Below are positions 34,902-42,784 of a stretch of 64,000 nt of DNA, piece after piece. The notes beneath the pieces are model-generated. The model searched no databases. It had not been told where the DNA came from and was given only the letters and a program-made list of their open reading frames with translations. The position numbers and the translations under genes are program-made. Origin of the DNA: Chthoniobacter sp. (GTDB lineage: Bacteria; Verrucomicrobiota; Verrucomicrobiia; Chthoniobacterales; Chthoniobacteraceae); assembly GCA_021414005.1 (NCBI GenBank), contig JAIOPH010000019.1:248001-312000 (forward strand). The letters run 5' to 3'. Within the stretch, counting starts at the first letter, position 1. The number at the start of each line of letters is the position of its first letter.

Positions 34902-35921
34902 CTACGCGAAGTCGTTTTCCAGCACCACGCGGTAGCGGGCCTGGCCGCTGCGCAGGCGCTCGATGGCGTCGTTCACACGGGACATGGGAAATTTCTCGAT
35001 GACCGGGGCGATGGCGTGGCGGGCGCAAAAGTCGAGCATGGTCGCGGTGGTGGCCGGGCTGCCGATGGGCGAGCCGGAGATGGAACGCTGGCGCATGATG
35101 AGCGAAAACGCGCCGACGGGGATGGGCGCGAGGACGGCACCTACGAGATGCAGCCGCCCGCGCGCAGCGAGGGTTTCGATGACGGCTGACCAGTCGAGCG
35201 GGACGGCGACGGTCGAGAGCACGAAGTCGAGCGATCCCGCGATTTTTTTCATGGCGGCGGAGTCGCGGGAGTTCACGACGTGGTGCGCGCCAAAGGCCAG
35301 CGCCTCGTCGCGCTTCGCCTCGCTGGAGGTGAAGGCGTGGACTTCGCAGCCCCATTTATTGAGAAACTGCAGCGCCATGTGCCCGAGGCCGCCAATGCCG
35401 ATGACGCCAACGCGATCGGTGGGCCGCACACCACATTGCACGATGGGATTGAAGACAGTGACGCCGCCACAAAAGAGCGGCCCGGCGGCTTCGGCGGTGA
35501 CGGCTTCCGGCACGGGCACGGCCCAGGCCCAATGACAGCGCACACGGTCGGCGAACCCGCCGTGGCGCTGCACGATGGTGGCCTCGCCGGTGGCGCAGAG
35601 ATTGTGGTCGCCGGAAAGGCAGTCGTGGCAGGCCATGCAGCTCCCGGACTGCCAGCCGAGCCCGACTCGCTGACCCACGCGCACGCCTTTCACCTGCGGC
35701 CCGACGGCGGTGATGGTGCCGACGACCTCATGACCCGGCACGAGCGGAAAGGCGGTCATGCCCCACTCATTGTCGATCATGGAAAGGTCGGAGTGGCAGA
35801 TGCCGCAATGGCTGACGGCGATTTCGACCTGCTCCGGGCCGAGCGGGCCGGGGTCGAACTCGAAAGGCTGGAGAGGCTGACCTTTGGCGGAGGTGGCGAA
35901 GGCGCGGATCGGTGTGCTCAT
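34902..35921 (-). CDS. Zinc-dependent alcohol dehydrogenase (cinnamyl-alcohol dehydrogenase-like)
   Basis: A 339-residue medium-chain dehydrogenase, started at ATG 35921. The catalytic zinc ligands are Cys39 in SHCGICHSDL and the His/Glu of PGHEVVG. The structural zinc loop is present (SCMACHDCLSGDHNLC). The dinucleotide motif is VGVIGIGGLGHMA. This is the YahK/CAD branch, which reduces aldehydes with NADPH. It ends 53 bases before hisS and may be transcribed with it. The physiological substrate is unknown. Confidence 0.9.
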   Translation of the reverse strand: MSTPIRAFATSAKGQPLQPFEFDPGPLGPEQVEIAVSHCGICHSDLSMIDNEWGMTAFPLVPGHEVVGTITAVGPQVKGVRVGQRVGLGWQSGSCMACHDCLSGDHNLCATGEATIVQRHGGFADRVRCHWAWAVPVPEAVTAEAAGPLFCGGVTVFNPIVQCGVRPTDRVGVIGIGGLGHMALQFLNKWGCEVHAFTSSEAKRDEALAFGAHHVVNSRDSAAMKKIAGSLDFVLSTVAVPLDWSAVIETLAARGRLHLVGAVLAPIPVGAFSLIMRQRSISGSPIGSPATTATMLDFCARHAIAPVIEKFPMSRVNDAIERLRSGQARYRVVLENDFA

Positions 35922-36033
35922 GCGGGAGGCTTTACGGCACGACGGGGCCATTGGCCGCATCTAAAAGTGCGGGCGGGTGATCGCGATGCTGAAATCCTCG
36001 CCAGCGCGGCGTTCCTGCGGCACGAATCTGCGA

Positions 36034-36801
36034 ATGCTCGAACCTCGCTCCGCCATGCTGCTCGCTGCCGCGGGGCTGGCGGCGGGGTTTGTGGATGCGA
36101 TCGCGGGCGGCGGCGGGCTGCTCACGGTGCCGGCGCTGCTCTGGGCGGGGCTGCCGCCGCAGGTGGCGCTGGGCACGAACAAGCTGCAGTCCGTGTGCGG
36201 CACGGCGCTGGCGGCGGTGAGCTACGGGCGGGCGGGGCTTTTTTCCTGGCGTAAACTGGCGGGCGGGATCGCCATCGCGGCGTTGGCGGCGGCGGCGGGC
36301 GCGGCGGTGGTGCTGTTTGTTCCGGCGAAGGAGCTGGAGCGGTTCATCCCGGTGCTGCTGGTCGGGATCGCGGCGTACTTTTGGTGGAAGCCGGAGCTCG
36401 GTGCCGCCGCGCGTGCACCGCGAATGTCGGCGGCACGGTTCGCGTGGGTCTTCGGCGTCGGCCTCGGATTTTACGACGGCTTTTTCGGTCCCGGCGCCGG
36501 CTCGTTCTGGATGGTGGCGTGCGTGCTCCTCGGCGGGCTCGACCTGCGCTCGGCCGTGGGCCACACGAAGGTGATGAACCTCGCGAGCAACGCCGGTTCG
36601 CTGGTGGTCTTTCTGGCCTGCGGGCAGGTGCATTTCGAGATGGCGGCTGTGATGATCGCCGGTCAACTCATCGGCGCGCGACTCGGATCGGGGCTGGTCA
36701 TCCGCCGCGGGGCGAAGCTGGTGCGACCGGTTTTTTTGCTCGTGGTGCTGGCGCTCGCCGCGCGGCTGCTGTGGCAGCAATGGGCGGCGGGCGGGCGCTA
36801 G
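36034..36801 (+). CDS. TSUP-family (TauE/SafE) membrane permease
   Basis: A 255-residue integral membrane protein with seven to eight hydrophobic helices, in two repeats with the TSUP signatures: VDAIAGGGGLLTVPALLWAG-like loop near the N-terminus with GTNKLQS, and GFYDGFFGPGAGSFWM with GHTKVMNLASNAGS in the second half. The family exports or imports sulfite and other sulfur- or carbon-containing anions. ATG 36034 is preferred over 35977 because it starts right before the first helix. It is divergent from the alcohol dehydrogenase. Confidence 0.85.
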   Translation: MLEPRSAMLLAAAGLAAGFVDAIAGGGGLLTVPALLWAGLPPQVALGTNKLQSVCGTALAAVSYGRAGLFSWRKLAGGIAIAALAAAAGAAVVLFVPAKELERFIPVLLVGIAAYFWWKPELGAAARAPRMSAARFAWVFGVGLGFYDGFFGPGAGSFWMVACVLLGGLDLRSAVGHTKVMNLASNAGSLVVFLACGQVHFEMAAVMIAGQLIGARLGSGLVIRRGAKLVRPVFLLVVLALAARLLWQQWAAGGR

Positions 36802-36835
36802 GCGGGCGGTGGCGCGCCAAGCAGGATTTGGCGGC

Positions 36836-36940
36836 TCACTTCCGCGGCCAAAAGCGCCAGCCCACGTATCCGGCGACGACGCCCAAATAAAGGAGGCCGA
36901 CTGCCGCGTAGATCTGAATGAAGAATTGCCAGGAATGCAT
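36836..36940 (-). CDS. Possible 34-residue single-helix membrane protein
   Basis: A short frame from ATG 36940 reads MHSWQFFIQIYAAVGLLYLG then VVAGYVGWRFWPRK: one hydrophobic helix of about 20 residues with a basic Trp-rich end. It fits a small membrane peptide placed between the TSUP and ThuA genes on the opposite strand. There is no family match I can name, and it could be chance, but the composition is that of a real helix. Confidence 0.35.
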   Translation of the reverse strand: MHSWQFFIQIYAAVGLLYLGVVAGYVGWRFWPRK

Positions 36941-37008
36941 GATGTGTTCGCCCAAGCATGACCTGCGAACCGCGCGTTTCTTAGACCGACGCGCCCGCGC
37001 ATCTGCGC

Positions 37009-37038
37009 TTGACGCCATCCGGCCACACGCGCGAGATA
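37009..37038 (+). promoter_or_regulatory. Candidate promoter of the ThuA gene
   Basis: TTGACG and GAGATA, spaced 18 bases, end 14 bases before the ATG at 37053. The -10 match is moderate. Confidence 0.35.
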
Positions 37039-37052
37039 CCCACCTTCATCCC

Positions 37053-37940
37053 ATGAAACTCCTCGCTCTTCTCACCGCACTCGCCGTCTCCGTCGCTCCC
37101 GCCTTTGCCGCCGATGCGGCGAAAAAGCACATCCTGCTGCTCGCGGGACGACCTTCCCACGGCCCGGGCGAACACGAGCACAATGCCGGCGTGCTGCTGC
37201 TGAAAAAGTGCCTCGATGAAAGCGGCCTCCCGGTCGAGACCACCGCACATCTCAATGCGGAGCCACCGAGCGCGGAGGAGCTGGCGCAGGCGGACACCAT
37301 TCTTTTTTACGCCGACGGCGGCGGCGGACATCCGCTGCTCAAGGGCGATCTGCTCGCGCAGGTGGAGAAGGAGATGAAGCGCGGCGCGGGCTTCGTGTGC
37401 CTGCACTACGGCGTGGAGTTTCCGAAGGAAAAGGGCGGGCCGCAGGCGCTGGACTGGATGGGCGGATTTTTCGAGGCGAACTGGAGCGTGAACCCGCACT
37501 GGGTCGCGGACTTCAAGGAGCTGCCGAAGCACGCGATCAGCAATGGCGTGAAGCCGTTCTCGACCAATGACGAATGGTATTTCCACATGCGCTTTGCCGG
37601 CGCGGACAAGGGCCAGCTCACCCACGTGCTCACGGCCATCGCACCGGACAGCACGATGGCGCGCAAGGACGGTCCGCACGAGGGCAACCCGGCCGTGCGC
37701 GAGGAAGTGGCCGCAAAAAAACCGCAGACCACGGCGTGGGCGTTTGTGCGCACCGACGGCGGGCGCGGATTTGGCTTCACCGGCGGACACTTTCACAAAG
37801 GCTGGGGCAGCGACGATCAGCGCAAGCTCGTGCTCAACGCGATCGTCTGGACGGCCAAGGGCGAAGTCCCGACGGATGGCGTGCCGAGCAAGGTGAGCGA
37901 GGCCGACCTCGCGGCGAATCTCGACAAGAAAGGCAGGTAG
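37053..37940 (+). CDS. Exported ThuA-domain protein
   Basis: The start at ATG 37053 gives a signal peptide (MKLLALLTALAVSVAPAFAA) and 295 residues. The domain is ThuA-like (PF06283), a class I glutamine amidotransferase-like fold: HILLLAGRPSHGPGEHEHNAG, DTILFYADGGGGHPL, GAGFVCLHYGVEFP and GRGFGFTGGHFHKGW. ThuA proteins have been linked to the handling of 3-keto sugars in trehalose and palatinose catabolism; secreted versions are very common in PVC bacteria. It may belong functionally with the DUF1080 fusion even though it sits 30 kb away. Confidence 0.85.
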   Translation: MKLLALLTALAVSVAPAFAADAAKKHILLLAGRPSHGPGEHEHNAGVLLLKKCLDESGLPVETTAHLNAEPPSAEELAQADTILFYADGGGGHPLLKGDLLAQVEKEMKRGAGFVCLHYGVEFPKEKGGPQALDWMGGFFEANWSVNPHWVADFKELPKHAISNGVKPFSTNDEWYFHMRFAGADKGQLTHVLTAIAPDSTMARKDGPHEGNPAVREEVAAKKPQTTAWAFVRTDGGRGFGFTGGHFHKGWGSDDQRKLVLNAIVWTAKGEVPTDGVPSKVSEADLAANLDKKGR

Positions 37941-37967
37941 GCCGCCTCGGGCAACGGGTGCCGGGCG

Positions 37968-38552
37968 CTACACCTGTTGTCGCGCCAGCCCGGCGAGCAC
38001 CTCGGGGTAAAGGGCATGCTCGGCAACCTGGATGCGCGCGTGCAGCGTCTCGGGCGTGTCGCCAGCCAGCACCGGCACGGCGCGCTGGGCGATGATCTCG
38101 CCGGTGTCCATGCCCTCGTCCACGTAATGCACCGTGCAGCCCGTCTCCGGCGCGCCGGCGGCCAGCGCCTGCCGCCACGCTTCCAGGCCGGGAAACGCCG
38201 GGAGCAGCGAAGGATGGATATTGATGATGCGCCGCGGAAACGCCGCGAGCAGCGGCGGCTTGATCATTCGCATGTAGCCGGCCAGCACCACCCACTCCAC
38301 GCCGGCGCCTTGCAGCAGTTCCACCACGCGCCGCTCGGCCTCGGGTTCGAGCTTCGTTTTGAACCGTCCCGGCTCCACAAACTCCGCGCGCAACCCGCGG
38401 CTCCGCGCGAGTTCCAGAATCCCCGCCGTGGCCACATCTGAAATCACCACGCGCACGTCCGCCGCGATTTCCCCGCGCCCGATGGCGTCCGCGATGGCGC
38501 GAAAATTCGATCCCTTTCCCGACCCCAGCACGCCCAGCCGCATCCGCTTCAT
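37968..38552 (-). CDS. purN: Phosphoribosylglycinamide formyltransferase
   Basis: A 194-residue cytoplasmic enzyme of purine synthesis that formylates glycinamide ribonucleotide with 10-formyl-tetrahydrofolate. It carries the N-terminal LGVLGSGKGSNFRAI phosphate loop, the IINIHPSLLPAFPG signature with the catalytic Asn-His pair, and a late VDEGMDTGEII segment with the catalytic Asp. The start codon overlaps the stop of rfaE2 (ATGA at 38549-38552), so translation is probably coupled. A second in-frame ATG at 38543 is possible. Confidence 0.93.
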   Translation of the reverse strand: MKRMRLGVLGSGKGSNFRAIADAIGRGEIAADVRVVISDVATAGILELARSRGLRAEFVEPGRFKTKLEPEAERRVVELLQGAGVEWVVLAGYMRMIKPPLLAAFPRRIINIHPSLLPAFPGLEAWRQALAAGAPETGCTVHYVDEGMDTGEIIAQRAVPVLAGDTPETLHARIQVAEHALYPEVLAGLARQQV

Positions 38553-39034
38553 CCTTCCTCCTTCATCCGCACCAAAGTTCCCGTCGTCGATTTCCCCGGC
38601 ACCAGCGGCAGGATGCGAATTTCCGTGCCGACCTCCTCCAGCGCCGCGCGCTCTTCCGGATTCAGGCTGTCCACGGTGTAGTCCCCGCCTTTGGCGTAAA
38701 GATGCGGGCGAATGGCGCGGACGAGGTCCGTCACCCGCTCGGTGTGAAAGATCGTCACCGCTTCCACGCACCCGAGCGCCGCCAGCACCTCGGCGCGATC
38801 CTGCTCGGCATTGACCGGGCGCGACAGTCCCTTCAGCGCACGCACGCTGGCATCGCCGTTCACCGCCACGAGCAGCGCGTCGCCCAGCCCGCGCGCGGCT
38901 TCGAGATAGCGCACGTGACCGACGTGCAGCAGGTCGAAGCAGCCATTCGTGAAGACCAGCCGCCGGCCCCGCGCCGCGAGCTGATCGCGGAAATGGACAA
39001 GGTCGGCGACGGACTGGATTTTTTCCCGGCTCAT
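38549..39034 (-). CDS. rfaE2: D-glycero-beta-D-manno-heptose 1-phosphate adenylyltransferase
   Basis: A 161-residue nucleotidyltransferase matching the C-terminal (cytidylyltransferase-like) domain of HldE/RfaE: VFTNGCFDLLHVGHVRYLEAA contains the HxGH motif, DALLVAVNGDASVRALKG binds the nucleotide, and PGKSTTGTLVRM is the closing block. It makes ADP-heptose for lipopolysaccharide cores. The kinase half is not in the window, so this organism uses separate kinase and adenylyltransferase genes. It overlaps purN by 4 bases. Confidence 0.92.
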   Translation of the reverse strand: MSREKIQSVADLVHFRDQLAARGRRLVFTNGCFDLLHVGHVRYLEAARGLGDALLVAVNGDASVRALKGLSRPVNAEQDRAEVLAALGCVEAVTIFHTERVTDLVRAIRPHLYAKGGDYTVDSLNPEERAALEEVGTEIRILPLVPGKSTTGTLVRMKEEG

Positions 39035-39042
39035 GATCCCGG

Positions 39043-39072
39043 AGCCTACGCGGTCGGGTTTACGATGTGCAA
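39043..39072 (-). promoter_or_regulatory. Candidate promoter of rfaE2-purN
   Basis: On the minus strand, TTGCAC and TAGGCT are 18 bases apart, and the -10 ends only 8 bases from the ATG at 39034, so the mRNA would have almost no leader. Confidence 0.45.
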
Positions 39073-39091
39073 GGGAGACCCCGCTTCCACC

Positions 39092-39120
39092 TTGCCATCC
39101 GAGAGGAATTTCGCAATATG
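39092..39120 (+). promoter_or_regulatory. Candidate promoter of the zinc-ribbon/yidD pair
   Basis: TTGCCA and AATATG are separated by 17 bases, 48 bases upstream of the ATG at 39168. Confidence 0.4.
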
Positions 39121-39167
39121 CGCCGCCCTCCGGGCACCTAAACTCCAACCTCAATACCCAGAACTGT

Positions 39168-39674
39168 ATGGAACCCAATCAACAATTTAAAAAGCTGTCC
39201 CCCACCGCTCGCGCCTTCTGCGGCATCGTGAGAAGCATTCGCACACTGCTTCTCGTTGTCTTCACACTCATCACGATTCCAGTCGCGAGCTACGCTCAAA
39301 CCGATCGACCCAATCGAGAGCCCAGCGAGCAACGTCAATTGACTCCCGAAGAAATTGCCCGTCAACAAGCGGAAGCGGAAAAAGCCGCGGGCGCAGCCTG
39401 CGCCGTCTGCGGAGGCAGCATTGTTACGATCCTCGTGGTCGGTGTCGTGCTCTTAGCGCTCAACATTGCGCTGCTTGTATGGGTTGCTCGCGACGCCAAG
39501 AGTCGTGGAATGGACAGCTCCATTCTTTGGATGTTCCTAGTTATGTTCACTAGTTTCATCGGCCTCGTCATCTACATTTTTGCTCGTCCACAAGGCGAGT
39601 TGATTCAGTGCGCCCACTGTAAGGGTAAGCGTCTCAAAGTCAGCGCAACATGCCCACATTGCCAGCATGCTTGA
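39168..39674 (+). CDS. Two-helix membrane protein with C-terminal zinc ribbon
   Basis: A 168-residue protein started at ATG 39168. A first hydrophobic segment (LLLVVFTLITIPVASYA, about residues 26-42) may be a signal peptide or anchor. A charged linker follows (SEQRQLTPEEIARQQAEAEK), then two closely spaced helices (GGSIVTILVVGVVLLALNIA and SILWMFLVMFTSFIGLVIYI). The C-terminus is a zinc ribbon, CAHCKGKRLKVSATCPHC. The layout resembles phospholipase-D-nuclease N-terminal-like (PLDc_N) membrane domains, but I cannot assign a function. It overlaps yidD by 25 bases, suggesting coupling. Confidence 0.7.
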   Translation: MEPNQQFKKLSPTARAFCGIVRSIRTLLLVVFTLITIPVASYAQTDRPNREPSEQRQLTPEEIARQQAEAEKAAGAACAVCGGSIVTILVVGVVLLALNIALLVWVARDAKSRGMDSSILWMFLVMFTSFIGLVIYIFARPQGELIQCAHCKGKRLKVSATCPHCQHA

Positions 39675-39976
39675 GTCGCCCGCATGCTTGGCTCGCGGGC
39701 TTTGGATTACTCATCGCACTTGAATTGCTGGACATCTGTAGATCGCCAAATCGACAGGTTACGCCAAGAATTTACACAGGCGCGGTTTCCGTCTACCAAT
39801 GGACTAAACCGCGGTTGGGTATCGACGGGTGCTGCCGTTTTTCGCCAAGTTGCTCCCACTACTCCCAAAGCGCCGTGCGAAAATATGGAATGCTCAAAGG
39901 ATTAAAACTCACATTTGAACGAATAGACCGTTGTCGAACCAACATTCCATCTGGCACAAAAGATCCAGTCAAATAA
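39650..39976 (+). CDS. yidD: YidD-family membrane protein insertion efficiency factor
   Basis: The 108-residue product contains the YidD signature: SVYQWTKPRLGIDGCCRFSPSCSHYSQSAV, with the conserved CRF-x-P-x-CS core, then KYGMLKGLKLTFERIDRCR. YidD assists YidC-dependent membrane insertion. It is normally embedded in the rpmH-rnpA-yidD-yidC cluster; here it stands alone behind a zinc-ribbon membrane protein and overlaps its 3' end by 25 bases. It is followed by a strong terminator. Confidence 0.85.
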   Translation: MPTLPACLSRPHAWLAGFGLLIALELLDICRSPNRQVTPRIYTGAVSVYQWTKPRLGIDGCCRFSPSCSHYSQSAVRKYGMLKGLKLTFERIDRCRTNIPSGTKDPVK

Positions 39977-40002
39977 GCCCGGTCTGCCATGCGCTTTTCA
40001 CT

Positions 40003-40037
40003 CGCGCCCGTCCCTCCCGGACGGGCGCGGTTTTTTT
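40003..40037 (+). terminator. rho-independent terminator after yidD
   Basis: A perfect 11-bp stem (CGCGCCCGTCC/GGACGGGCGCG) with a 5-base loop is followed by G and seven T residues. Confidence 0.92.
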
Positions 40038-40043
40038 CCGCGC

Positions 40044-40071
40044 TTGGCAGACGCGCGCACCCGGCTAGCGT
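40044..40071 (+). promoter_or_regulatory. Candidate promoter of the M29 aminopeptidase gene
   Basis: TTGGCA and TAGCGT are 16 bases apart and the -10 ends 9 bases before the ATG at 40081, implying a leaderless or nearly leaderless transcript. Confidence 0.45.
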
Positions 40072-40080
40072 CCGCGCCTT

Positions 40081-41190
40081 ATGCACGATCCCCGCTTTGA
40101 CAAACTGGCCCACGGCATCATCACCTTTTCCACCGCACTGAAAAAGGGCGAGACCGTCCTGATCGACGCGCACGACATCCCGCCGGAGATGACCATCGCG
40201 CTGATCCGCGCGGCGCGGGCCGTGGGCGCGGTGCCGCTGGTCCAGACACATCAGGCGCGGGTCTCGCGGGAGATGGCGCGCGGCGCGCAGGACGAGCAGC
40301 TCGAAATCCACGCCGGACTCCAGTTCGCGCTCATCAAGAAAATGGACGCCTACATCGCCATGCGCGGCGGCGACAACATCACCGAACTGAGCGACGTGCC
40401 GCCCGAGCGGATGAAGCTCGTCTCGAAACGCATGAAAGCCGTGCTCGACTGGCGCGTGAAAAAGACCCGCTGGTGTGTGCTGCGCTGGCCGTCGCCCTCC
40501 ATGGCGCAGAGCGCCGGCATGAGCACCGAGGCGTTTGAGGAGTTCTATTTCAAAGTCTGCACCCTCGACTACGCGAAGATGGCCCCCGGCATGGCGGCGC
40601 TGGTCGCCGCGATGAAGACCACCGACCTCGTGGAGATCAAAGGCCCTGGCACCGACCTGCGCTTTTCCATCAAGGACATCCCCGCCCTCGGCAGCGGCGG
40701 CTGCTACAACGTCCCGGACGGCGAGGTTTTCACCGCGCCCGTGCGGAATTCCGTGCAGGGCCACATCACCTACAACGCGCCCACCGTCTATCAGGGCGTG
40801 GCCTTCGACAACGTGCGACTGGAGTTCAAGGACGGGAAGATCATCAAGGCCACCGCGAACAACACCGAGAAACTCAACGCGATCCTCGATAGCGACCCCG
40901 GCGCGCGCTACATCGGCGAGTTCGCCATCGCCTTCAATCCGCACATCATGCACCCGATGCGCGACATCCTTTTCGACGAAAAGATCAACGGCTCCTTCCA
41001 CTTCACACCCGGCCAGTGCTACGAGCAGACGGAAAACGGCAACCGCTCGCAAGTCCACTGGGACCTCGTGAGCATCCAGCGCGAAGACTACGGCGGCGGC
41101 ACCATGCACTTCGACGGAAAGCTCATCCGCGAAAACGGTCGTTTTGTCCCGAAGCCTCTCCAGGCCTTGAATCCCGAGCGGCTGAAGTAG
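40081..41190 (+). CDS. M29-family aminopeptidase
   Basis: A 369-residue cytoplasmic metallopeptidase of the thermophilic-aminopeptidase (M29, AmpS/PepS) family. It opens with the family's typical [27 protein letters not shown]. Metal-ligand and catalytic regions visible are [19 protein letters not shown], the Glu of [16 protein letters not shown] and the closing [10 protein letters not shown]. It would release N-terminal residues from peptides using cobalt, zinc or manganese. It stands as a single gene between a terminator and a convergent regulator gene. Confidence 0.88.
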   Translation: MHDPRFDKLAHGIITFSTALKKGETVLIDAHDIPPEMTIALIRAARAVGAVPLVQTHQARVSREMARGAQDEQLEIHAGLQFALIKKMDAYIAMRGGDNITELSDVPPERMKLVSKRMKAVLDWRVKKTRWCVLRWPSPSMAQSAGMSTEAFEEFYFKVCTLDYAKMAPGMAALVAAMKTTDLVEIKGPGTDLRFSIKDIPALGSGGCYNVPDGEVFTAPVRNSVQGHITYNAPTVYQGVAFDNVRLEFKDGKIIKATANNTEKLNAILDSDPGARYIGEFAIAFNPHIMHPMRDILFDEKINGSFHFTPGQCYEQTENGNRSQVHWDLVSIQREDYGGGTMHFDGKLIRENGRFVPKPLQALNPERLK

Positions 41191-41305
41191 TGGGCGCGGC
41201 GTTCGCGAGGTGCTTCTCGACAGCTACGATCTGCACGACTTCGCGCTCCTGCCCGTGAACTAAGCCCGGTGCGGCGTTGCGCTCAGCACGATGGGCGGGG
41301 GGTGC

Positions 41306-42688
41306 TCACGCTTCGGGTGGCGCTTCGCCGAGGAGACGCGTTTTCCGGCGGAGGGTGACGCGGTTCATTTTCGTTTCGCGGGCGAGAATCGTGGGCTTGC
41401 CATCAAAGTGCGCCAGAAGGTGGCGAAGGGCCATGGCTTCGAGAGCGTCGTGCATTTCGCGGTAGCAGGCTCCTTCGCGAAGCTTTTGCTGGAGCCAGGC
41501 CGCGAGCGCGGTTTCGAGCGGCTGGGCGGCGGATGACGGGACGCTTTCGGCGAGGTCGCGAAGATTGCGGGGGAGGTGCTGGGGCAGGATGACGCCGCCG
41601 TTCGAGACGGCGATGGCGTGTTCGAGGACGTTGCGGAGTTCGCGCACGTTGCCGGGCCAGTCGTGGCGCTGCAGCAGGGCGGCGGCGGTGGGGGAAAGCT
41701 GCGCATGGCGGTCGGGCGCGAGCGTGGCGAGGAAAGAGGCGGCGAGTGCCGGGAGGTCGTCCGCTCGCTCGTGGAGCGAAGGCAACGCGATTTCGAGAAC
41801 GTGCAGCCGGTAGTAGAGATCCTCGCGGAAACGTCCGGCGCGGACTTCATCGCGGAGGTTTTTGTTGGTGGCGGTGATGAGACGCAAATCGACGCGGAGA
41901 TCCTCGCGTCCGCCGATGCGGGTGAAGGTGCGCTCTTCCACGAAGCGCAGAAGTTTCGCCTGAATCGCGGGCGAGATGTCGGCAATTTCATCGAGGAAAA
42001 GTGTGCCTCCCTGAGCGCGCTCGATGTGCCCGGCGCGAGCCGTGCCGGCACCTGTGAAGGAGTTTTTCTCGTGTCCGAAAAGTTCGCTCTCCAGCAGCGT
42101 CTCGGGCAACGCGCTGCAATGCAGCGTGACAAAAGGCGCATCGCGCCGCGTGCTGTTGGCGTGGATGACGCGGGCGGTGAGCGTCTTGCCGGTGCCGGTG
42201 GGGCCGGTGATGAGCACGGGTGCGTCCGTGGCGCAGGCGTGGGCGATTTCCACAAAGCTGCGCTGCATGGCGGGAGCCGCGCCGACGAGCTGGGCGAGAG
42301 AGTCGCGCGGCGGCGCGGGCACGGACGGCGCGGCGCTGAGGAGCTGGCGGATGGTTTCCTGCACTTCGTGCAAATCGAGCGGCTTCACGAGGTAGGCGGC
42401 CGCGCCGAGTTTTTTGGCGGCGACGGCGTTGTCGAGATTGGCGTGCGCCGTGACGATGAGCGCGGGAAGTTGCGGCGCGTGGGCGCGGATGTGTTCGAGG
42501 ACAATGAGGCCACTCATGTCGGGCAGCCCGATGTCGAGGACGGCGAGGGCGAAATCGCCGCGGGCCAGTTCATCGAGTGCGCGCTGGCCAGAGGAGCAGA
42601 GCTGGACTTCGCAACCGAGCCGGCGGCAAATGGCGGCGAGGGCGGCCGCGAGCGCGTGTTCGTCTTCGATGATGAGGATTGGCTTCAT
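41306..42688 (-). CDS. Sigma-54-dependent response regulator (NtrC family)
   Basis: The 460-residue protein has a receiver domain (about 1-118) with acidic pair Glu8-Asp9, phospho-acceptor Asp52 and Lys102; a sigma-54 AAA+ domain with Walker A GPTGTGKT (about 162-169), ESELFGHEK followed by NSFTGA (209-214) in place of the usual GAFTGA loop, Walker B GGTLFLDEI and the WPGNVRELRN box; and a Fis-type helix-turn-helix end (MNRVTLRRKTRLLG). It lies directly downstream of its likely kinase with a 96-base repeat-filled gap. Targets may include the outer-membrane gene at 44469. Confidence 0.92.
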   Translation of the reverse strand: MKPILIIEDEHALAAALAAICRRLGCEVQLCSSGQRALDELARGDFALAVLDIGLPDMSGLIVLEHIRAHAPQLPALIVTAHANLDNAVAAKKLGAAAYLVKPLDLHEVQETIRQLLSAAPSVPAPPRDSLAQLVGAAPAMQRSFVEIAHACATDAPVLITGPTGTGKTLTARVIHANSTRRDAPFVTLHCSALPETLLESELFGHEKNSFTGAGTARAGHIERAQGGTLFLDEIADISPAIQAKLLRFVEERTFTRIGGREDLRVDLRLITATNKNLRDEVRAGRFREDLYYRLHVLEIALPSLHERADDLPALAASFLATLAPDRHAQLSPTAAALLQRHDWPGNVRELRNVLEHAIAVSNGGVILPQHLPRNLRDLAESVPSSAAQPLETALAAWLQQKLREGACYREMHDALEAMALRHLLAHFDGKPTILARETKMNRVTLRRKTRLLGEAPPEA

Positions 42689-42784
42689 GGGAAAATTCGA
42701 AATCCGAATATCGAACTCCGAAAGAAATCTGAAAGGTGTGAAATGATGCAGGTCGGACGCCGCGTGCTCCGACGGTTTTCTGCA
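42689..42784. repeat. Interspersed repeat between kinase and regulator genes
   Basis: The gap contains an 18-base block at 42697-42714 (TCGAAATCCGAATATCGA) that recurs exactly at 63882-63899, and a hairpin with GTCGGA/TCCGAC arms at 42752-42773. A diverged inverted copy of the first block continues into the 3' end of the kinase gene at about 42795-42840. Confidence 0.7.

Noticed and set aside
33127..34935. 602-codon plus-strand frame
   Set aside because: Runs through the repeat island and antisense to hisS, so it cannot be a real gene.
41191..41263. Short plus-strand tail reading EVLLDSYDLHDFALLPVN then stop
   Set aside because: It looks like the C-terminus of a lost gene after the M29 peptidase, but is too short to assign.
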